Shown here piece by piece: positions 43,171-52,331 of a stretch of DNA of 64,000 nt. The DNA is taken from assembly GCF_014306625.1 (NCBI RefSeq), contig NZ_JACRYL010000007.1, forward strand, positions 82,228 to 146,227, written 5' to 3'. Within the stretch, counting starts at the first letter, position 1. Each line of letters starts with the position of its first letter. The stretch is from Pedobacter fastidiosus. GTDB lineage: Bacteria > Bacteroidota > Bacteroidia > Sphingobacteriales > Sphingobacteriaceae. The notes beneath the pieces are model-generated. The model did no database searches. It saw nothing but the letters and a program-made list of their open reading frames with translations, and had not been told where the DNA came from. The position numbers and the translations under genes were made by a program.

Positions 43171-44628
43171 TTACTGTTTTAATTTTTGATTTACCTGTTC
43201 TAATAAATGTTGCACAGATGCCTCTGTTAAGTGCAATAATGGTTTTGGATACACACCCAAAACAATAATCAATACACAAATAATATATAAAACCAATTTC
43301 TCGGTTCCTTTAATATCTGTAAAAGTGATGGTTAAACTATTTGTTTTACCAAGCATGATGTTTTGATACATTCTAAGCATATAAACTGCTCCGAAAATTA
43401 TGGTCAAGCCTGCAATAGCTGCCGCCCAAATGCTGTAGTTGTAGACGCCCATCAACAATAAAAACTCGCCGATAAATCCGTTTGTTCCGGGTAAGGCTAC
43501 TGTTCCCAAAACAATAATCAAGAAAACGATTGCTAATTGTGGTGCTGATTTCGCAATACCGCCTAATTCTTCAATTTTATTGGTTTTTAAACGAGAGAAG
43601 ATAATATCTAATACAAAGAATAAACCAACAACATTAATACCGTGACTTAACATTTGAACCATTGCGCCCTGCATCCCTTGTTGGTTTAACGCGAAGATCC
43701 CTGCTGAAATTAATCCAACGTGGGCAATTGATGAGTAGGCTACTAAACGTTTTGCGTCTTTTTGGGTAAAGGCAATTAATGATGCGTAAACAATTCCAAT
43801 GATCGATAAAATTATAGCAAGATTACCCCATTCTTGAACTCCATGAGGTACAATTGGCAATAACCATCTAATTAGACCGTAAATACCCATCTTTAACATA
43901 ATACCGGATAATAACATTGTTCCTTGTGTAGGCGCTGCTGTGTAGGTATCTGGTTGCCAAGTATGGAAAGGGAAAATCGGCATCTTAATAGCAAATGCGA
44001 TAAAGAAAGCCCAGAAAATCCATCCCTGTTGATCAGCATTTAAGTTTAAAGCATAAAAAGCTTGAAGATCAAAATTGTGGGCAGGGTTTTGAAGATATAG
44101 ATAAATAATACCCATCAACATGAACAATGATCCTGCAATCGTATAAACAAAGAATTTCATGTTGATACGAATGCGGTCTTTTCCGCCCCATATGGCGCAG
44201 ATAAAATAAATCGGGATTAATGCGGCTTCCCATCCAATGTAAAATAAGAAAGCATCCATTGCGGTGAACACTAACAACAATCCACATTGCATAAAAAGAA
44301 TTAATGCGTAGAAAGCAGCTGGATTTTTATAATCGTGTTTATAGCTTGATAGAATGATTATTGGCACCAATAGATTGGTAAGCAAAACCACCAGCATGCT
44401 AATTCCATCAATACCAGCGTGGAAACGAATGCCTAAATCAGCAATCCAAGGTAAATTTGCCTCGAATTGAGTACTTGCATCAGGAATAAAACTGCATGCG
44501 ATGAACAAAGTCAAACCTAAAGATGCAACTGCAAATACAGTTGACACTATTTTAGCCAACTTGCCTGTAAATGCCGTAATAATTGCACCTACCAGCGGAA
44601 GAAATATGAGTAGTAAAAGTTGTTCCAT
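43171..44628 (-). CDS. nuoM: NADH-quinone oxidoreductase subunit M
   Basis: A 485-residue antiporter-like proton-pumping subunit. Conserved blocks are FYIGWEAALIPIYFICAIWGG, KMPIFPFHTWQPDTYTAAPTQGTMLLSGI and AKRLVAYSSIAHVGLI; the central Lys is in the KMPIFPFH helix. It has about 14 membrane helices and is encoded 20 bp after nuoL. Confidence 0.97.
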   Translation of the reverse strand: MEQLLLLIFLPLVGAIITAFTGKLAKIVSTVFAVASLGLTLFIACSFIPDASTQFEANLPWIADLGIRFHAGIDGISMLVVLLTNLLVPIIILSSYKHDYKNPAAFYALILFMQCGLLLVFTAMDAFLFYIGWEAALIPIYFICAIWGGKDRIRINMKFFVYTIAGSLFMLMGIIYLYLQNPAHNFDLQAFYALNLNADQQGWIFWAFFIAFAIKMPIFPFHTWQPDTYTAAPTQGTMLLSGIMLKMGIYGLIRWLLPIVPHGVQEWGNLAIILSIIGIVYASLIAFTQKDAKRLVAYSSIAHVGLISAGIFALNQQGMQGAMVQMLSHGINVVGLFFVLDIIFSRLKTNKIEELGGIAKSAPQLAIVFLIIVLGTVALPGTNGFIGEFLLLMGVYNYSIWAAAIAGLTIIFGAVYMLRMYQNIMLGKTNSLTITFTDIKGTEKLVLYIICVLIIVLGVYPKPLLHLTEASVQHLLEQVNQKLKQ

Positions 44629-44648
44629 TATTTAATTTTGAACCCTTT

Positions 44649-46547
44649 TTATATGTATAAAAATGTATATAATAACAATGCGACGATACCAAATACCATC
44701 ATAAATATATAGAAACCGACGTTTCCACTTTGTAATAAACGAACGCCCTTGCTGGCTTCGTTGGTACTCCAACCTAATCCATTTACAATTCCATCAATAA
44801 ATTTTGTATCGATTATTCTGTAGAAGAATTTTGAAAGCCCATCTAAAGGTTTTGTAATCAAGAAATCGTAAATCTCATCTAAATAGAATTTGTGATAAGA
44901 TAACTTTGCCAAAGCAGAGCGTGGAGCTTCATCTGCTACTGGAACATGCGCTCCTCTTACATATTTATAGTAGGCATAAGAAAGTGCAATAACCGCGGCA
45001 GCTACCGAAATTCCCATTAGGGTATATTCTGTTATATGATCTAAGCCGAGTTCGTGTTGTGCTACAACTGGTGCTAACCAATGCGCCAACCAATCGTGAC
45101 CACCTAAAATTTCGGGAGCATTAATTGCACCACCAATTGCCGCTAATATTGCTAAAATAATCAAAGGGATTGTCATTGCTTTCGGCGATTCGTGCACATG
45201 ACTTTCTTCATGGTGTGTTCCTCTATATTTTCCAGAGAAAGTAAGGAACATCATTCTAAACATATAAAAAGCAGTTAAGAAAGCGGTGAAAACACCAACA
45301 GCCCAAAGTACCTTATTATGCTCGAAAGCATTTGCTAAAATTTCATCTTTAGAAAAGAAACCTGAGAATGGAGGTAAACCTGCAATTGCAATTGTACCAA
45401 TCATCATGGTAAAAAATGTGATTGGAAGTTTTTTACGCAAACCACCCATATGGCGCATATCTTGTTCGTGGTGCATGGCGTGAATTACAGAGCCAGCGCC
45501 TAAGAATAATAATGCTTTAAAGAAAGCGTGTGTAATTACATGGAAAAACGACCCTGTGTAAGCACCAACGCCTAAGCCCAAAAACATATATCCCAATTGA
45601 GATACAGTAGAATATGCCAATACCTTTTTAATATCTGTTTGTGTTAATGCAATAATCGCTGCGATTAAAGCAGTTGCAGCACCCACAATTGCTATGATGT
45701 TTTGAGTAAACGGAGCAAGATCAAATAACACGCTTGAACGGGCAATCATATAAATGCCAGCCGTTACCATGGTTGCAGCATGAATTAATGCTGAAACTGG
45801 AGTTGGTCCAGCCATTGCATCAGGCAACCAAGTAAATAATGGTAACTGTGCAGATTTACCACAGGCACCGATAAATAACAAAATGGTTATTAAAACGATT
45901 GTACTATTATCCTTAGAAATACCAATTGCTTGCGGGAATATTTTAGAAAACTCCACACTTCCGAAGAAGTTGAACATTAAAAATACGCCAAGCAAGAAGC
46001 CTAAATCGCCAATGCGGTTCATTACAAAAGCCTTTTTAGCAGCTGATGCATAAGCAGAATTAGTGTACCAGAAGCCAATTAATAAGTATGAACATAAACC
46101 AACCCCTTCCCAGCCAATAAACATTACGATGTAGTTGGAGCCCAATACCAATAAAAGCATAAAGAAAATAAATAGGTTTAGGTAACTAAAAAATTTACCG
46201 AATCCCTCATCGTCATGCATGTAGCTGGTAGAATATAGGTGGATCAAAAATCCAATTCCAGTGATAATCAAAAGCATGATTGAACTCAATGGATCAACCA
46301 GAAATGATAATGGAATATGCAAAGTTCCAGCGCTTATCCAATCGAATAAAAATACTTCGTGAGACTTTTGTGCATCGCCTTGCAAACTAAAGAAAATAAT
46401 TACACTGATGATAAAGGAGGCGAAGATTACGCCACTTCCAATAACACCAATTAGTCCTTTAGATAAAGAATTTCTGCCCAGCCCGTTAATTACAAACCCT
46501 AAAAAAGGTAGTAATGGAACCAACCAAATCAATTGTTCTATTGTCAT
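44649..46547 (-). CDS. nuoL: NADH-quinone oxidoreductase subunit L
   Basis: A 632-residue subunit. The proton channel core has GWEGVGLCSYLLIGFW, KSAQLPLFTWLPDAMAGPTPVSALIHAAT and IKKVLAYSTVSQLGYMFLG. The C-terminal extension includes the lateral helix region and a His-rich loop (THHEESHVHESPKAMTI). It is the distal proton-pumping module of complex I and begins 13 bp after nuoK. Confidence 0.97.
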   Translation of the reverse strand: MTIEQLIWLVPLLPFLGFVINGLGRNSLSKGLIGVIGSGVIFASFIISVIIFFSLQGDAQKSHEVFLFDWISAGTLHIPLSFLVDPLSSIMLLIITGIGFLIHLYSTSYMHDDEGFGKFFSYLNLFIFFMLLLVLGSNYIVMFIGWEGVGLCSYLLIGFWYTNSAYASAAKKAFVMNRIGDLGFLLGVFLMFNFFGSVEFSKIFPQAIGISKDNSTIVLITILLFIGACGKSAQLPLFTWLPDAMAGPTPVSALIHAATMVTAGIYMIARSSVLFDLAPFTQNIIAIVGAATALIAAIIALTQTDIKKVLAYSTVSQLGYMFLGLGVGAYTGSFFHVITHAFFKALLFLGAGSVIHAMHHEQDMRHMGGLRKKLPITFFTMMIGTIAIAGLPPFSGFFSKDEILANAFEHNKVLWAVGVFTAFLTAFYMFRMMFLTFSGKYRGTHHEESHVHESPKAMTIPLIILAILAAIGGAINAPEILGGHDWLAHWLAPVVAQHELGLDHITEYTLMGISVAAAVIALSYAYYKYVRGAHVPVADEAPRSALAKLSYHKFYLDEIYDFLITKPLDGLSKFFYRIIDTKFIDGIVNGLGWSTNEASKGVRLLQSGNVGFYIFMMVFGIVALLLYTFLYI

Positions 46548-46560
46548 TCTTAATATATAT

Positions 46561-46890
46561 TTACCACTTAAGGCGATTTAAAACATTAATATCTATCGAT
46601 TTCGTATTGCGGTAAACCATCACGATAATACTCAAACCAACGGCTACTTCCGCTGCTGCAAGTGCCATAATAAAGAATACGAAAACTTGTCCTGATGGGT
46701 CGTTACTGTGAACTGAAAAAGCTGTTAAAAGTAAATTAACTGCGTTTAACATCAGTTCTACCGACATAAATATTACGATTGCGTTTCGGCGAGTTAAAAC
46801 ACCAATTACACCAATAGTAAAAATAATTGCACTTAAATAGATGTAGTGATTTAGCGGTACCCCTGCCATTTGTGTAGTTAAATTTTCCAT
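46561..46890 (-). CDS. nuoK: NADH-quinone oxidoreductase subunit K
   Basis: A 109-residue subunit with three membrane helices. It has the conserved RNAIVIFMSVELMLNAVNLLL with Glu in helix 2, and VFFIMALAAAEVAVGLSIIV with Glu in helix 3, the two glutamates of the central proton path. Its start overlaps the nuoJ stop by one base. Confidence 0.97.
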   Translation of the reverse strand: MENLTTQMAGVPLNHYIYLSAIIFTIGVIGVLTRRNAIVIFMSVELMLNAVNLLLTAFSVHSNDPSGQVFVFFIMALAAAEVAVGLSIIVMVYRNTKSIDINVLNRLKW

Positions 46891-47393
46891 TATGCTTCTA
46901 CCTCATCTCTTTTAGATAATAAAACGGCTCCAACCATTGCGGCCAACAGTAATAGAGATGATAATTCGAACGGCAATAAAAATGGTCCAAAAAGCTCTTT
47001 ACCTAAGTTCTCCACCAAACCTAATCCTTGATTTTTAAGAATTAGCGGGCTTGAAATTGTTGTGGCTTTAAGTGATCCGATTAAGGTTACCACTAAACAG
47101 CCTCCTGCAATTACACCAACAATTTTGATCAATGGAGATTTAGATGGCTCTGTTTCATTATTGAGGTTAAGCAACATCAACACAAAAAGAAATAACACCA
47201 TAATTGCCCCCATGTAAACGATAAAATTTACAACAGCTAAAAATTGTGCATTTAACAATACATAATGTACCGTAAATGTGAAAAAAGTAAGGATTAAGTA
47301 CAATACACTGTGGATAGGATTTTTTGCAAAAATCACCATCAGCGAAAAGATGATACTTAATGTGGCTACGAAATAGAATACTTGTGTACCCAT
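46890..47393 (-). CDS. nuoJ: NADH-quinone oxidoreductase subunit J
   Basis: A 167-residue subunit with five membrane helices. The conserved third helix is AVVNFIVYMGAIMVLFLFVLML, the site of the pi-bulge involved in coupling. It ends in KRDEVEA, overlapping the nuoK start by one base. A REP-like palindrome separates it from nuoI. Confidence 0.96.
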   Translation of the reverse strand: MGTQVFYFVATLSIIFSLMVIFAKNPIHSVLYLILTFFTFTVHYVLLNAQFLAVVNFIVYMGAIMVLFLFVLMLLNLNNETEPSKSPLIKIVGVIAGGCLVVTLIGSLKATTISSPLILKNQGLGLVENLGKELFGPFLLPFELSSLLLLAAMVGAVLLSKRDEVEA

Positions 47394-47418
47394 TAATTTG
47401 TTATTTGTTTGTACACCT

Positions 47419-47494
47419 CATCATTGCGAGGCACGAAGCAATCTCATTTTTTTACGTCTATTGCTTTAGGATTGCTTCGTTCCTCGCAATGACG
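47419..47494. repeat. REP-like palindrome between nuoI and nuoJ
   Basis: Arms CATCATTGCGAGGCACGAAG and CTTCGTTCCTCGCAATGACG pair over about 25 bases with a 26-base loop. Same family as 23029-23111. Confidence 0.9.
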
Positions 47495-47506
47495 GCAACA
47501 GTTAAA

Positions 47507-48010
47507 TTATTTTTTCATTTCTAATGGAGCTTCCACCAACTTATCTTTTCCGTAAATAAAGTCTTTACGCAAATAATCTGCTGGAACGATTGGTCCATCC
47601 AAGTAAATTGCTTCTTTCGGACAGGCCTCTTCACATAATCCACAGAAAATACAACGCAACATATTAATTTCGTAAGTCGCTGCGTATTTTTCTTCGCGAT
47701 ATAAATCCTTTTCTTCAGGTTTACGTTCTGCCGCAATCATTGTAATGGCTTCGGCTGGGCAAGATAGTGCACACAACCCACAGGCAGTACAACGTTCCTT
47801 TCCATTCTCATCACGCTTAAGCGAATGCATTCCTCTAAAGTTTGTAGAGAATTCACGCTCAACCTCTGGATATCTTATAGTAGCCTCTTTTTTGAATAAG
47901 TGGCTGATGGTTATGCCCATACCCTTCATAATTGCAGGTAGGTACATCCTCTCCATAAAATTTAATGGCTTTTGCTCCAGTACTTTTTTCTTGTTACTTA
48001 ATGATTCCAT
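47507..48010 (-). CDS. nuoI: NADH-quinone oxidoreductase subunit I
   Basis: A 167-residue peripheral-arm subunit carrying two [4Fe-4S] clusters (N6a and N6b). The ligand motifs are CTACGLCALSCP and CIFCGLCEEACP, each C-x2-C-x2-C-x3-C. They pass electrons from NuoG toward NuoB. The N-terminal helix lies on the membrane. The gene is flanked by repeats on both sides (47419 and 48015). Confidence 0.97.
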   Translation of the reverse strand: MESLSNKKKVLEQKPLNFMERMYLPAIMKGMGITISHLFKKEATIRYPEVEREFSTNFRGMHSLKRDENGKERCTACGLCALSCPAEAITMIAAERKPEEKDLYREEKYAATYEINMLRCIFCGLCEEACPKEAIYLDGPIVPADYLRKDFIYGKDKLVEAPLEMKK

Positions 48011-48014
48011 AACC

Positions 48015-48120
48015 CCAAACCCCTAAAAGGGCTTTTAAATGCATGTGTAAATCTATGTATAAACCTTAATGGTTTTTAAACTTTGTTTTTCCGCTTTGCC
48101 CTCCCCCTTTGGGGGTCGGG
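48015..48120. repeat. C/G-rich hairpin repeat between nuoH and nuoI
   Basis: Contains CCCTAAAAGGGC and CCCTCCCCCTTTGGGGG followed by TCGGGGGC, small GC hairpins of the same style as those at 52260-52330. It occupies the 112-bp spacer between nuoI and nuoH and has no ORF. Confidence 0.7.
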
Positions 48121-48122
48121 GG

Positions 48123-49178
48123 CTAAAACTTCTCAATAATCGCAATCACAATTCCTGTTATTATAATGTTGGCAATTGCCAAAGGGATTAAACCTCTCCA
48201 GCCTAAATTCATCAACTGATCATAGCGGAAACGAGGGATTGTCCAACGTACCCACATAAAGAAAAAGATGAAAAAGAATATTTTACCAAATAAAACTGCT
48301 GTTCCAACTAAAGGAGCCCATGTTGTTCCTAATTGTGTCGCCACCCAATCCATACCTGGATAGTTATAACCACCAAAATATAAGGTAGCCATTACTGCTG
48401 ATGAAACGAACATATTGATGTACTCAGCAAAAAGGTAAAAACCTAATTTCATTGATGAATACTCTGTATGATAACCACCAATTAATTCCGTTTCGCATTC
48501 AGGCAAATCGAATGGAGCACGATTAGTTTCAGCAAAGGCACATACCATGAAGATTAAAAATCCTAAAGGTTGTTTAAAGAAATACCAAGTAAACCAGCCA
48601 TCTTTCCAAAAACCATGCTGTTGTTCAACTATTGTTTTTAAACTTAGGGTATTGGAAAGTAGAAGTAAGGCAATGATAGATAAGCCCATTGCAATTTCAT
48701 AACTGATATTTTGTGATGCAGCTCTAATTGCACTTAATAAAGAGTATTTATTATTTGATGCCCAACCGCCGATCATTACGCCATAAACACCTAATGAAAC
48801 AACACCGAAAATGTATAAAACACCAACATTAATATCAGAAACCTGTAGCGGAACAACTTTACCGCCTATTACCATTGGACTTCCCCAAGGAATAACAGCG
48901 GTACCAATACAGGCGCAAAGCAATGCTAAACCAGGGCCAGCGATGAATAACCATTTGCTCGATGTTGTCGGAATAATTTCCTCTTTCATGAACATTTTTA
49001 ATCCATCAGCCAAGGGTTGCAAAATACCGAAAGGACCTGCTCTATCTGGCCCCAAACGATCTTGTAAAAACGCTGCAACTTTACGCTCTGCGTAGGTAGA
49101 ATACATTGCAATTACTAAACTGATGCCGAAAATGATAGCAACAAGAATAAATTTTTCTATAACAAAACCGCTATCCAT
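48123..49178 (-). CDS. nuoH: NADH-quinone oxidoreductase subunit H
   Basis: A 351-residue membrane subunit with about eight to nine helices that forms the quinone-binding chamber with NuoB and NuoD. Conserved segments are YAERKVAAFLQDRLGPDRAG, QPLADGLKMFMKEEIIP, AETNRAPFDLPECETELIGGYHTEYSS (acidic loop) and WVRWTIPRFRYDQLM. Its start overlaps the nuoG stop by one base, so the two are translationally coupled. Confidence 0.97.
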   Translation of the reverse strand: MDSGFVIEKFILVAIIFGISLVIAMYSTYAERKVAAFLQDRLGPDRAGPFGILQPLADGLKMFMKEEIIPTTSSKWLFIAGPGLALLCACIGTAVIPWGSPMVIGGKVVPLQVSDINVGVLYIFGVVSLGVYGVMIGGWASNNKYSLLSAIRAASQNISYEIAMGLSIIALLLLSNTLSLKTIVEQQHGFWKDGWFTWYFFKQPLGFLIFMVCAFAETNRAPFDLPECETELIGGYHTEYSSMKLGFYLFAEYINMFVSSAVMATLYFGGYNYPGMDWVATQLGTTWAPLVGTAVLFGKIFFFIFFFMWVRWTIPRFRYDQLMNLGWRGLIPLAIANIIITGIVIAIIEKF

Positions 49179-50188
49179 TAGTATTTAACTGTTTTATGTA
49201 ATTCAACTTCATTTGCATCTTGTAAAGCTTGGTTAGGCTGAATAACATACAAAGGTTTTAATGTTTCGTAATGGTTAGAGGCAATTACCGAAGTATCATC
49301 AATATGGGTTGGGTGCTCTATAACCCAATCTGAAGTTGCTTTTTTATCGAAACGACAGGTATTACAGATAAATTCTTCTACTTCTCCGAATTGATCTTTA
49401 CGAGCAGTAACACGTAAAACATCTTCTCCTTTATACCAAAGTGTTACTTTACCATTGCACTTTTCGTGGTCGCAATCGCGGTGTGCATCAACTGGCTTGG
49501 TAAACCAAACGCGGTTTTTAAAACGGAAAGTTTTATCGGTTAAAGCACCTACAGGACAAACATCGATTACGTTTCCTGAGAAATCGTTATCAACAGCTGT
49601 TTGGATATAAGTAGAAATTTCTGAATGATCGCCACGGTTTAAAATACCATGAACACGTTTATTTGTAATTTGATCTGCAGTGAAAACACAACGATAGCAC
49701 AGAATACAACGATTCATGTGTAATTGAATTTTATCTCCAATATCAATACGGTCAAAAGTACGACGCTCAAACTCATAACGGGTTTTCTGCAAGCCATGCT
49801 CGTAACCTAAATTTTGCAAATCACATTCACCCGCTTGGTCGCAAACAGGGCAATCTAATGGATGGTTAATTAATAAAATTTCAACCACACCTGCACGTGC
49901 TTCCAAAACTTCTGGTGAAGTAATGTTAAGCACTTCCATACCATCCATTACAGTTGTACGGCAAGAAGCTACCAATTTTGGCATCGGGCGTGGATCTTTT
50001 TCCGAACCCTTTGTTACCTTAACAATACAGGTACGGCACTTACCACCACTGCCCTCTAACTTAGAATAATAGCACATTGCTGGCGGAACGACATCACCTC
50101 CAATTTGCCTTGCAGCATTTAGGATAGTGGTTCCGTTATCAACCTCTACTGTTATTCCATCTATCGTAACCTTAACTTTTTCACTCAT
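49178..50188 (-). CDS. nuoG: NADH-quinone oxidoreductase subunit G, short form
   Basis: A 336-residue protein with the N-terminal half of NuoG only. Ligands seen: [2Fe-2S] (PAMCYYSKLEGSGGKCRTC and a later Cys in VASCRTT), the His-Cys3 cluster (NHPLDCPVCDQAGECDLQN), the N4/N5 region (NRCILCYRCVFTADQI, IDVCPVGALTDKTF) and the first part of the molybdopterin-type Fe4S4 domain (CDHEKCNGKV, FICNTCRFDK). The large molybdopterin-like domain of the 700-900-residue NuoG of other bacteria is missing. This appears to be a lineage trait and not a break, as the gene is intact and coupled to nuoH. Confidence 0.93.
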   Translation of the reverse strand: MSEKVKVTIDGITVEVDNGTTILNAARQIGGDVVPPAMCYYSKLEGSGGKCRTCIVKVTKGSEKDPRPMPKLVASCRTTVMDGMEVLNITSPEVLEARAGVVEILLINHPLDCPVCDQAGECDLQNLGYEHGLQKTRYEFERRTFDRIDIGDKIQLHMNRCILCYRCVFTADQITNKRVHGILNRGDHSEISTYIQTAVDNDFSGNVIDVCPVGALTDKTFRFKNRVWFTKPVDAHRDCDHEKCNGKVTLWYKGEDVLRVTARKDQFGEVEEFICNTCRFDKKATSDWVIEHPTHIDDTSVIASNHYETLKPLYVIQPNQALQDANEVELHKTVKY

Positions 50189-50225
50189 GGTTAATGATAA
50201 TCTTTTGTTTTTTTATGCTTAATAC

Positions 50226-50250
50226 CGTCATTGAGAGGCATGAAGCAATC
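50226..50250. repeat. Half copy of the CGTCATTGCGAGG palindrome
   Basis: CGTCATTGAGAGGCATGAAG matches one arm of the elements at 23029 and 47419 with a few changes; no partner arm is present. It lies at the downstream edge of the ORF6N cassette. Confidence 0.65.
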
Positions 50251-50258
50251 CTTTATAT

Positions 50259-50798
50259 TTAATTTTCTTTAGAAATTTTATAACCAATTTCTTTTCTTGG
50301 TTGCGCTTTTTGTTCCAATAGTTCATCAAAATATCTGAATATAACTTCGATATTTTTATCCTGATTATTCACTTTCTTTTTAATCTTCTCTACTTCTAAT
50401 CTTATTTCTGTGTTACTCAAAACCATTGTTCTAAGTTGTACAAACACATCTATTATTTTAATACTCACTTCTATCGCTCGTTTACTTTTTAAAACATTTG
50501 ATAGTTGCAAAATACCATGTTCACTAAAAGCGAACGGGAGATATTTTGAGTACTTTCCTTTCTCTAAGGTCACAAATTGTGATCTTAGAACTTCATTTTC
50601 TTCTTTAGTTAATTCAAACATAAAGTGTTCCGGAAAACGCTCTATATTTCTTCTAACTTGTTGTTTAAGCTGCCTAGTTTCGACGCCAAAGAGCTCTGCC
50701 AAATCAGAATCTAACATCACCTTAACTCCTCTAAAAAGATATATTTTATTAACTATTACTTCGTTGGGGATGATTATTGATGATATTTCTTCTTTCAT
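50259..50798 (-). CDS. ORF6N domain protein inserted in the nuo operon
   Basis: A 179-residue putative DNA-binding protein. Residues 12-100 are an ORF6N domain: VNKIYLFRGVKVMLDSDLAEL, VETRQLKQQVRRNIERFPEH and FMFELTKEENEVLRSQFVTL, then YSKYLPFAFSEHGILQLSNVL. The C-terminal 60 residues are predicted coiled coil (EIRLEVEKIKKKVNNQDKNIE). ORF6N domains come from phages and mobile elements and are scattered in Bacteroidota chromosomes. It sits between nuoF and nuoG, where the family is not expected, with a half REP on one side and a 27-bp palindrome on the other. Its own coding sequence contains a near copy of that palindrome. Confidence 0.9.
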   Translation of the reverse strand: MKEEISSIIIPNEVIVNKIYLFRGVKVMLDSDLAELFGVETRQLKQQVRRNIERFPEHFMFELTKEENEVLRSQFVTLEKGKYSKYLPFAFSEHGILQLSNVLKSKRAIEVSIKIIDVFVQLRTMVLSNTEIRLEVEKIKKKVNNQDKNIEVIFRYFDELLEQKAQPRKEIGYKISKEN

Positions 50799-50828
50799 TT
50801 ACATATATTTCCATTGTTAAATTAAGTT

Positions 50829-50855
50829 CTTAAGGTCACAATTTGTGACCTTAAG
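50829..50855. promoter_or_regulatory. 27-bp palindrome upstream of the ORF6N gene
   Basis: CTTAAGGTCACAA and TTGTGACCTTAAG form perfect 13-bp arms around one base. A 23-bp stretch of it recurs inside the ORF6N coding sequence (50575-50597) with two mismatches. It lies 31 bp upstream of the ORF6N start codon. Candidate operator. Confidence 0.6.
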
Positions 50856-50889
50856 ATTTATATAGTTTGTCGTTATCACAAACCAATTA

Positions 50890-52257
50890 TTATTTTTCTT
50901 CCGTTACCGGAGCTTTCTCAATCGGCACCGCATAATTTGCGATGCCATAGTTTTGCGCCTGGCTCTTAACAGGCTCTTTAATGTGCCATTCAAACTCATC
51001 TCTAAAGTGACGAATTGCACTCGCCACCGGCCAAGCTGCAGCATCACCTAATGGGCAAATGGTATTCCCTTCAATTTTACGTTGAATATCCCACAACAAA
51101 TCAACATCTTCCATTTTTCCATGACCATGTTCGATTTTATGCAACACTTTTTCCATCCACCCAGTACCTTCACGGCAAGGCGAACATTGTCCGCAACTCT
51201 CGTGATGATAAAAACGGGCGAAGTTCCAAGTGTTTCTAACAATACATTGGTCCTCATCAAAAGCAATAAAACCACCAGAACCCATCATGGTCCCTGTAGC
51301 AAAGCCACCTTCTGATAACGATTCATAACTCATTAAACGAGGTTCGCCGTTAGCATATTTTAAAGTTAAGTTTGCAGGTAAAACCGGAACAGATGAACCA
51401 CCTGCTACCGTTGCTTTTAATCTTTTACCATTAGCAATACCGCCACAGTATTCATCGGAATAGATAAATTCTTCAACTGGTAAACCTAATTCGATTTCGT
51501 AAACACCTGGTTTAACTAAATTACCAGATGCTGATATTAATTTTGTACCTGTACTTCTACCGATACCTATTTTTGCATACTCTTCGCCACCGTCATTAAT
51601 AATTGGCACAACTGCAGCAATCGATTCGACATTATTTACTACCGTTGGACAACCATATAAACCAGCGATTGCTGGAAATGGTGGTTTAATTCTTGGATTA
51701 CCTCTTTTACCTTCAAGAGATTCTAACAATGCAGTTTCTTCACCACAAATGTAAGCACCACCACCTGGCTGAACATATAATTCTAGATCGTAACCAGTTC
51801 CTAATATATTTTTACCTAACCAACCAGCAGCTTTAGCCTCAGCAATTGCTCTTTCTAAAATGCGGATTTGAGGCATCATTTCTCCACGAACGTAGATGTA
51901 TGAAACCTTTGCACCTAAAGCAAAACTGGCAACAATCATCCCTTCAATTAAAGCATGAGGAATGTAGGTCATCAAGTAACGATCTTTGAAAGTTCCTGGC
52001 TCAGATTCATCAGCATTACAAACCAAATAGCGTGCAACACCTTCTGGTTTAGCCAAAAAGCTCCATTTCATCCCCGTTGGGAAACCTGCACCACCACGAC
52101 CGCGTAAGCCAGATTTCTTAACTTCTTCAACAATCTCTTCAGGTGTTAAAGTTTTAAGGGCTTTCTCCACAGCACGGTACCCACCTTTTTGGCGATAGAC
52201 CTCAAGCATGTTGATGCCTGGTACGTTAATATGCTCAAGTAATAATTTACGACTCAT
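50890..52257 (-). CDS. nuoF: NADH-quinone oxidoreductase subunit F
   Basis: A 455-residue NADH-oxidising subunit. The nucleotide/FMN region is [19 protein letters not shown] and [14 protein letters not shown]; the [15 protein letters not shown] block is the FMN site. The [4Fe-4S] N3 ligands are in [15 protein letters not shown] and CPLGD. It forms the electron-input module with NuoE and NuoG. A repeat-filled 74-bp spacer separates it from nuoE, and the ORF6N cassette from nuoG. Confidence 0.97.
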   Translation of the reverse strand: MSRKLLLEHINVPGINMLEVYRQKGGYRAVEKALKTLTPEEIVEEVKKSGLRGRGGAGFPTGMKWSFLAKPEGVARYLVCNADESEPGTFKDRYLMTYIPHALIEGMIVASFALGAKVSYIYVRGEMMPQIRILERAIAEAKAAGWLGKNILGTGYDLELYVQPGGGAYICGEETALLESLEGKRGNPRIKPPFPAIAGLYGCPTVVNNVESIAAVVPIINDGGEEYAKIGIGRSTGTKLISASGNLVKPGVYEIELGLPVEEFIYSDEYCGGIANGKRLKATVAGGSSVPVLPANLTLKYANGEPRLMSYESLSEGGFATGTMMGSGGFIAFDEDQCIVRNTWNFARFYHHESCGQCSPCREGTGWMEKVLHKIEHGHGKMEDVDLLWDIQRKIEGNTICPLGDAAAWPVASAIRHFRDEFEWHIKEPVKSQAQNYGIANYAVPIEKAPVTEEK

Positions 52258-52259
52258 TT

Positions 52260-52330
52260 TTATACCCCTAAATCCCCTAAAGGGGACTTTTTCCCCTCGT
52301 TATTAAACTCCCCCTTCAGGGGGCCGGGGG
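52260..52330. repeat. C/G-rich double hairpin between nuoE and nuoF
   Basis: CCCCTAAATCCCCTAAAGGGG and CTCCCCCTTCAGGGGG make two short GC hairpins, the same kind of element as at 48015-48120. No ORF. Confidence 0.75.
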
Positions 52331-52331
52331 G

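Noticed and set aside
50259..50798. ORF6N gene as sign of a prophage
   Set aside because: No integrase, structural or lysis genes accompany it; it is a lone cassette between nuoF and nuoG.
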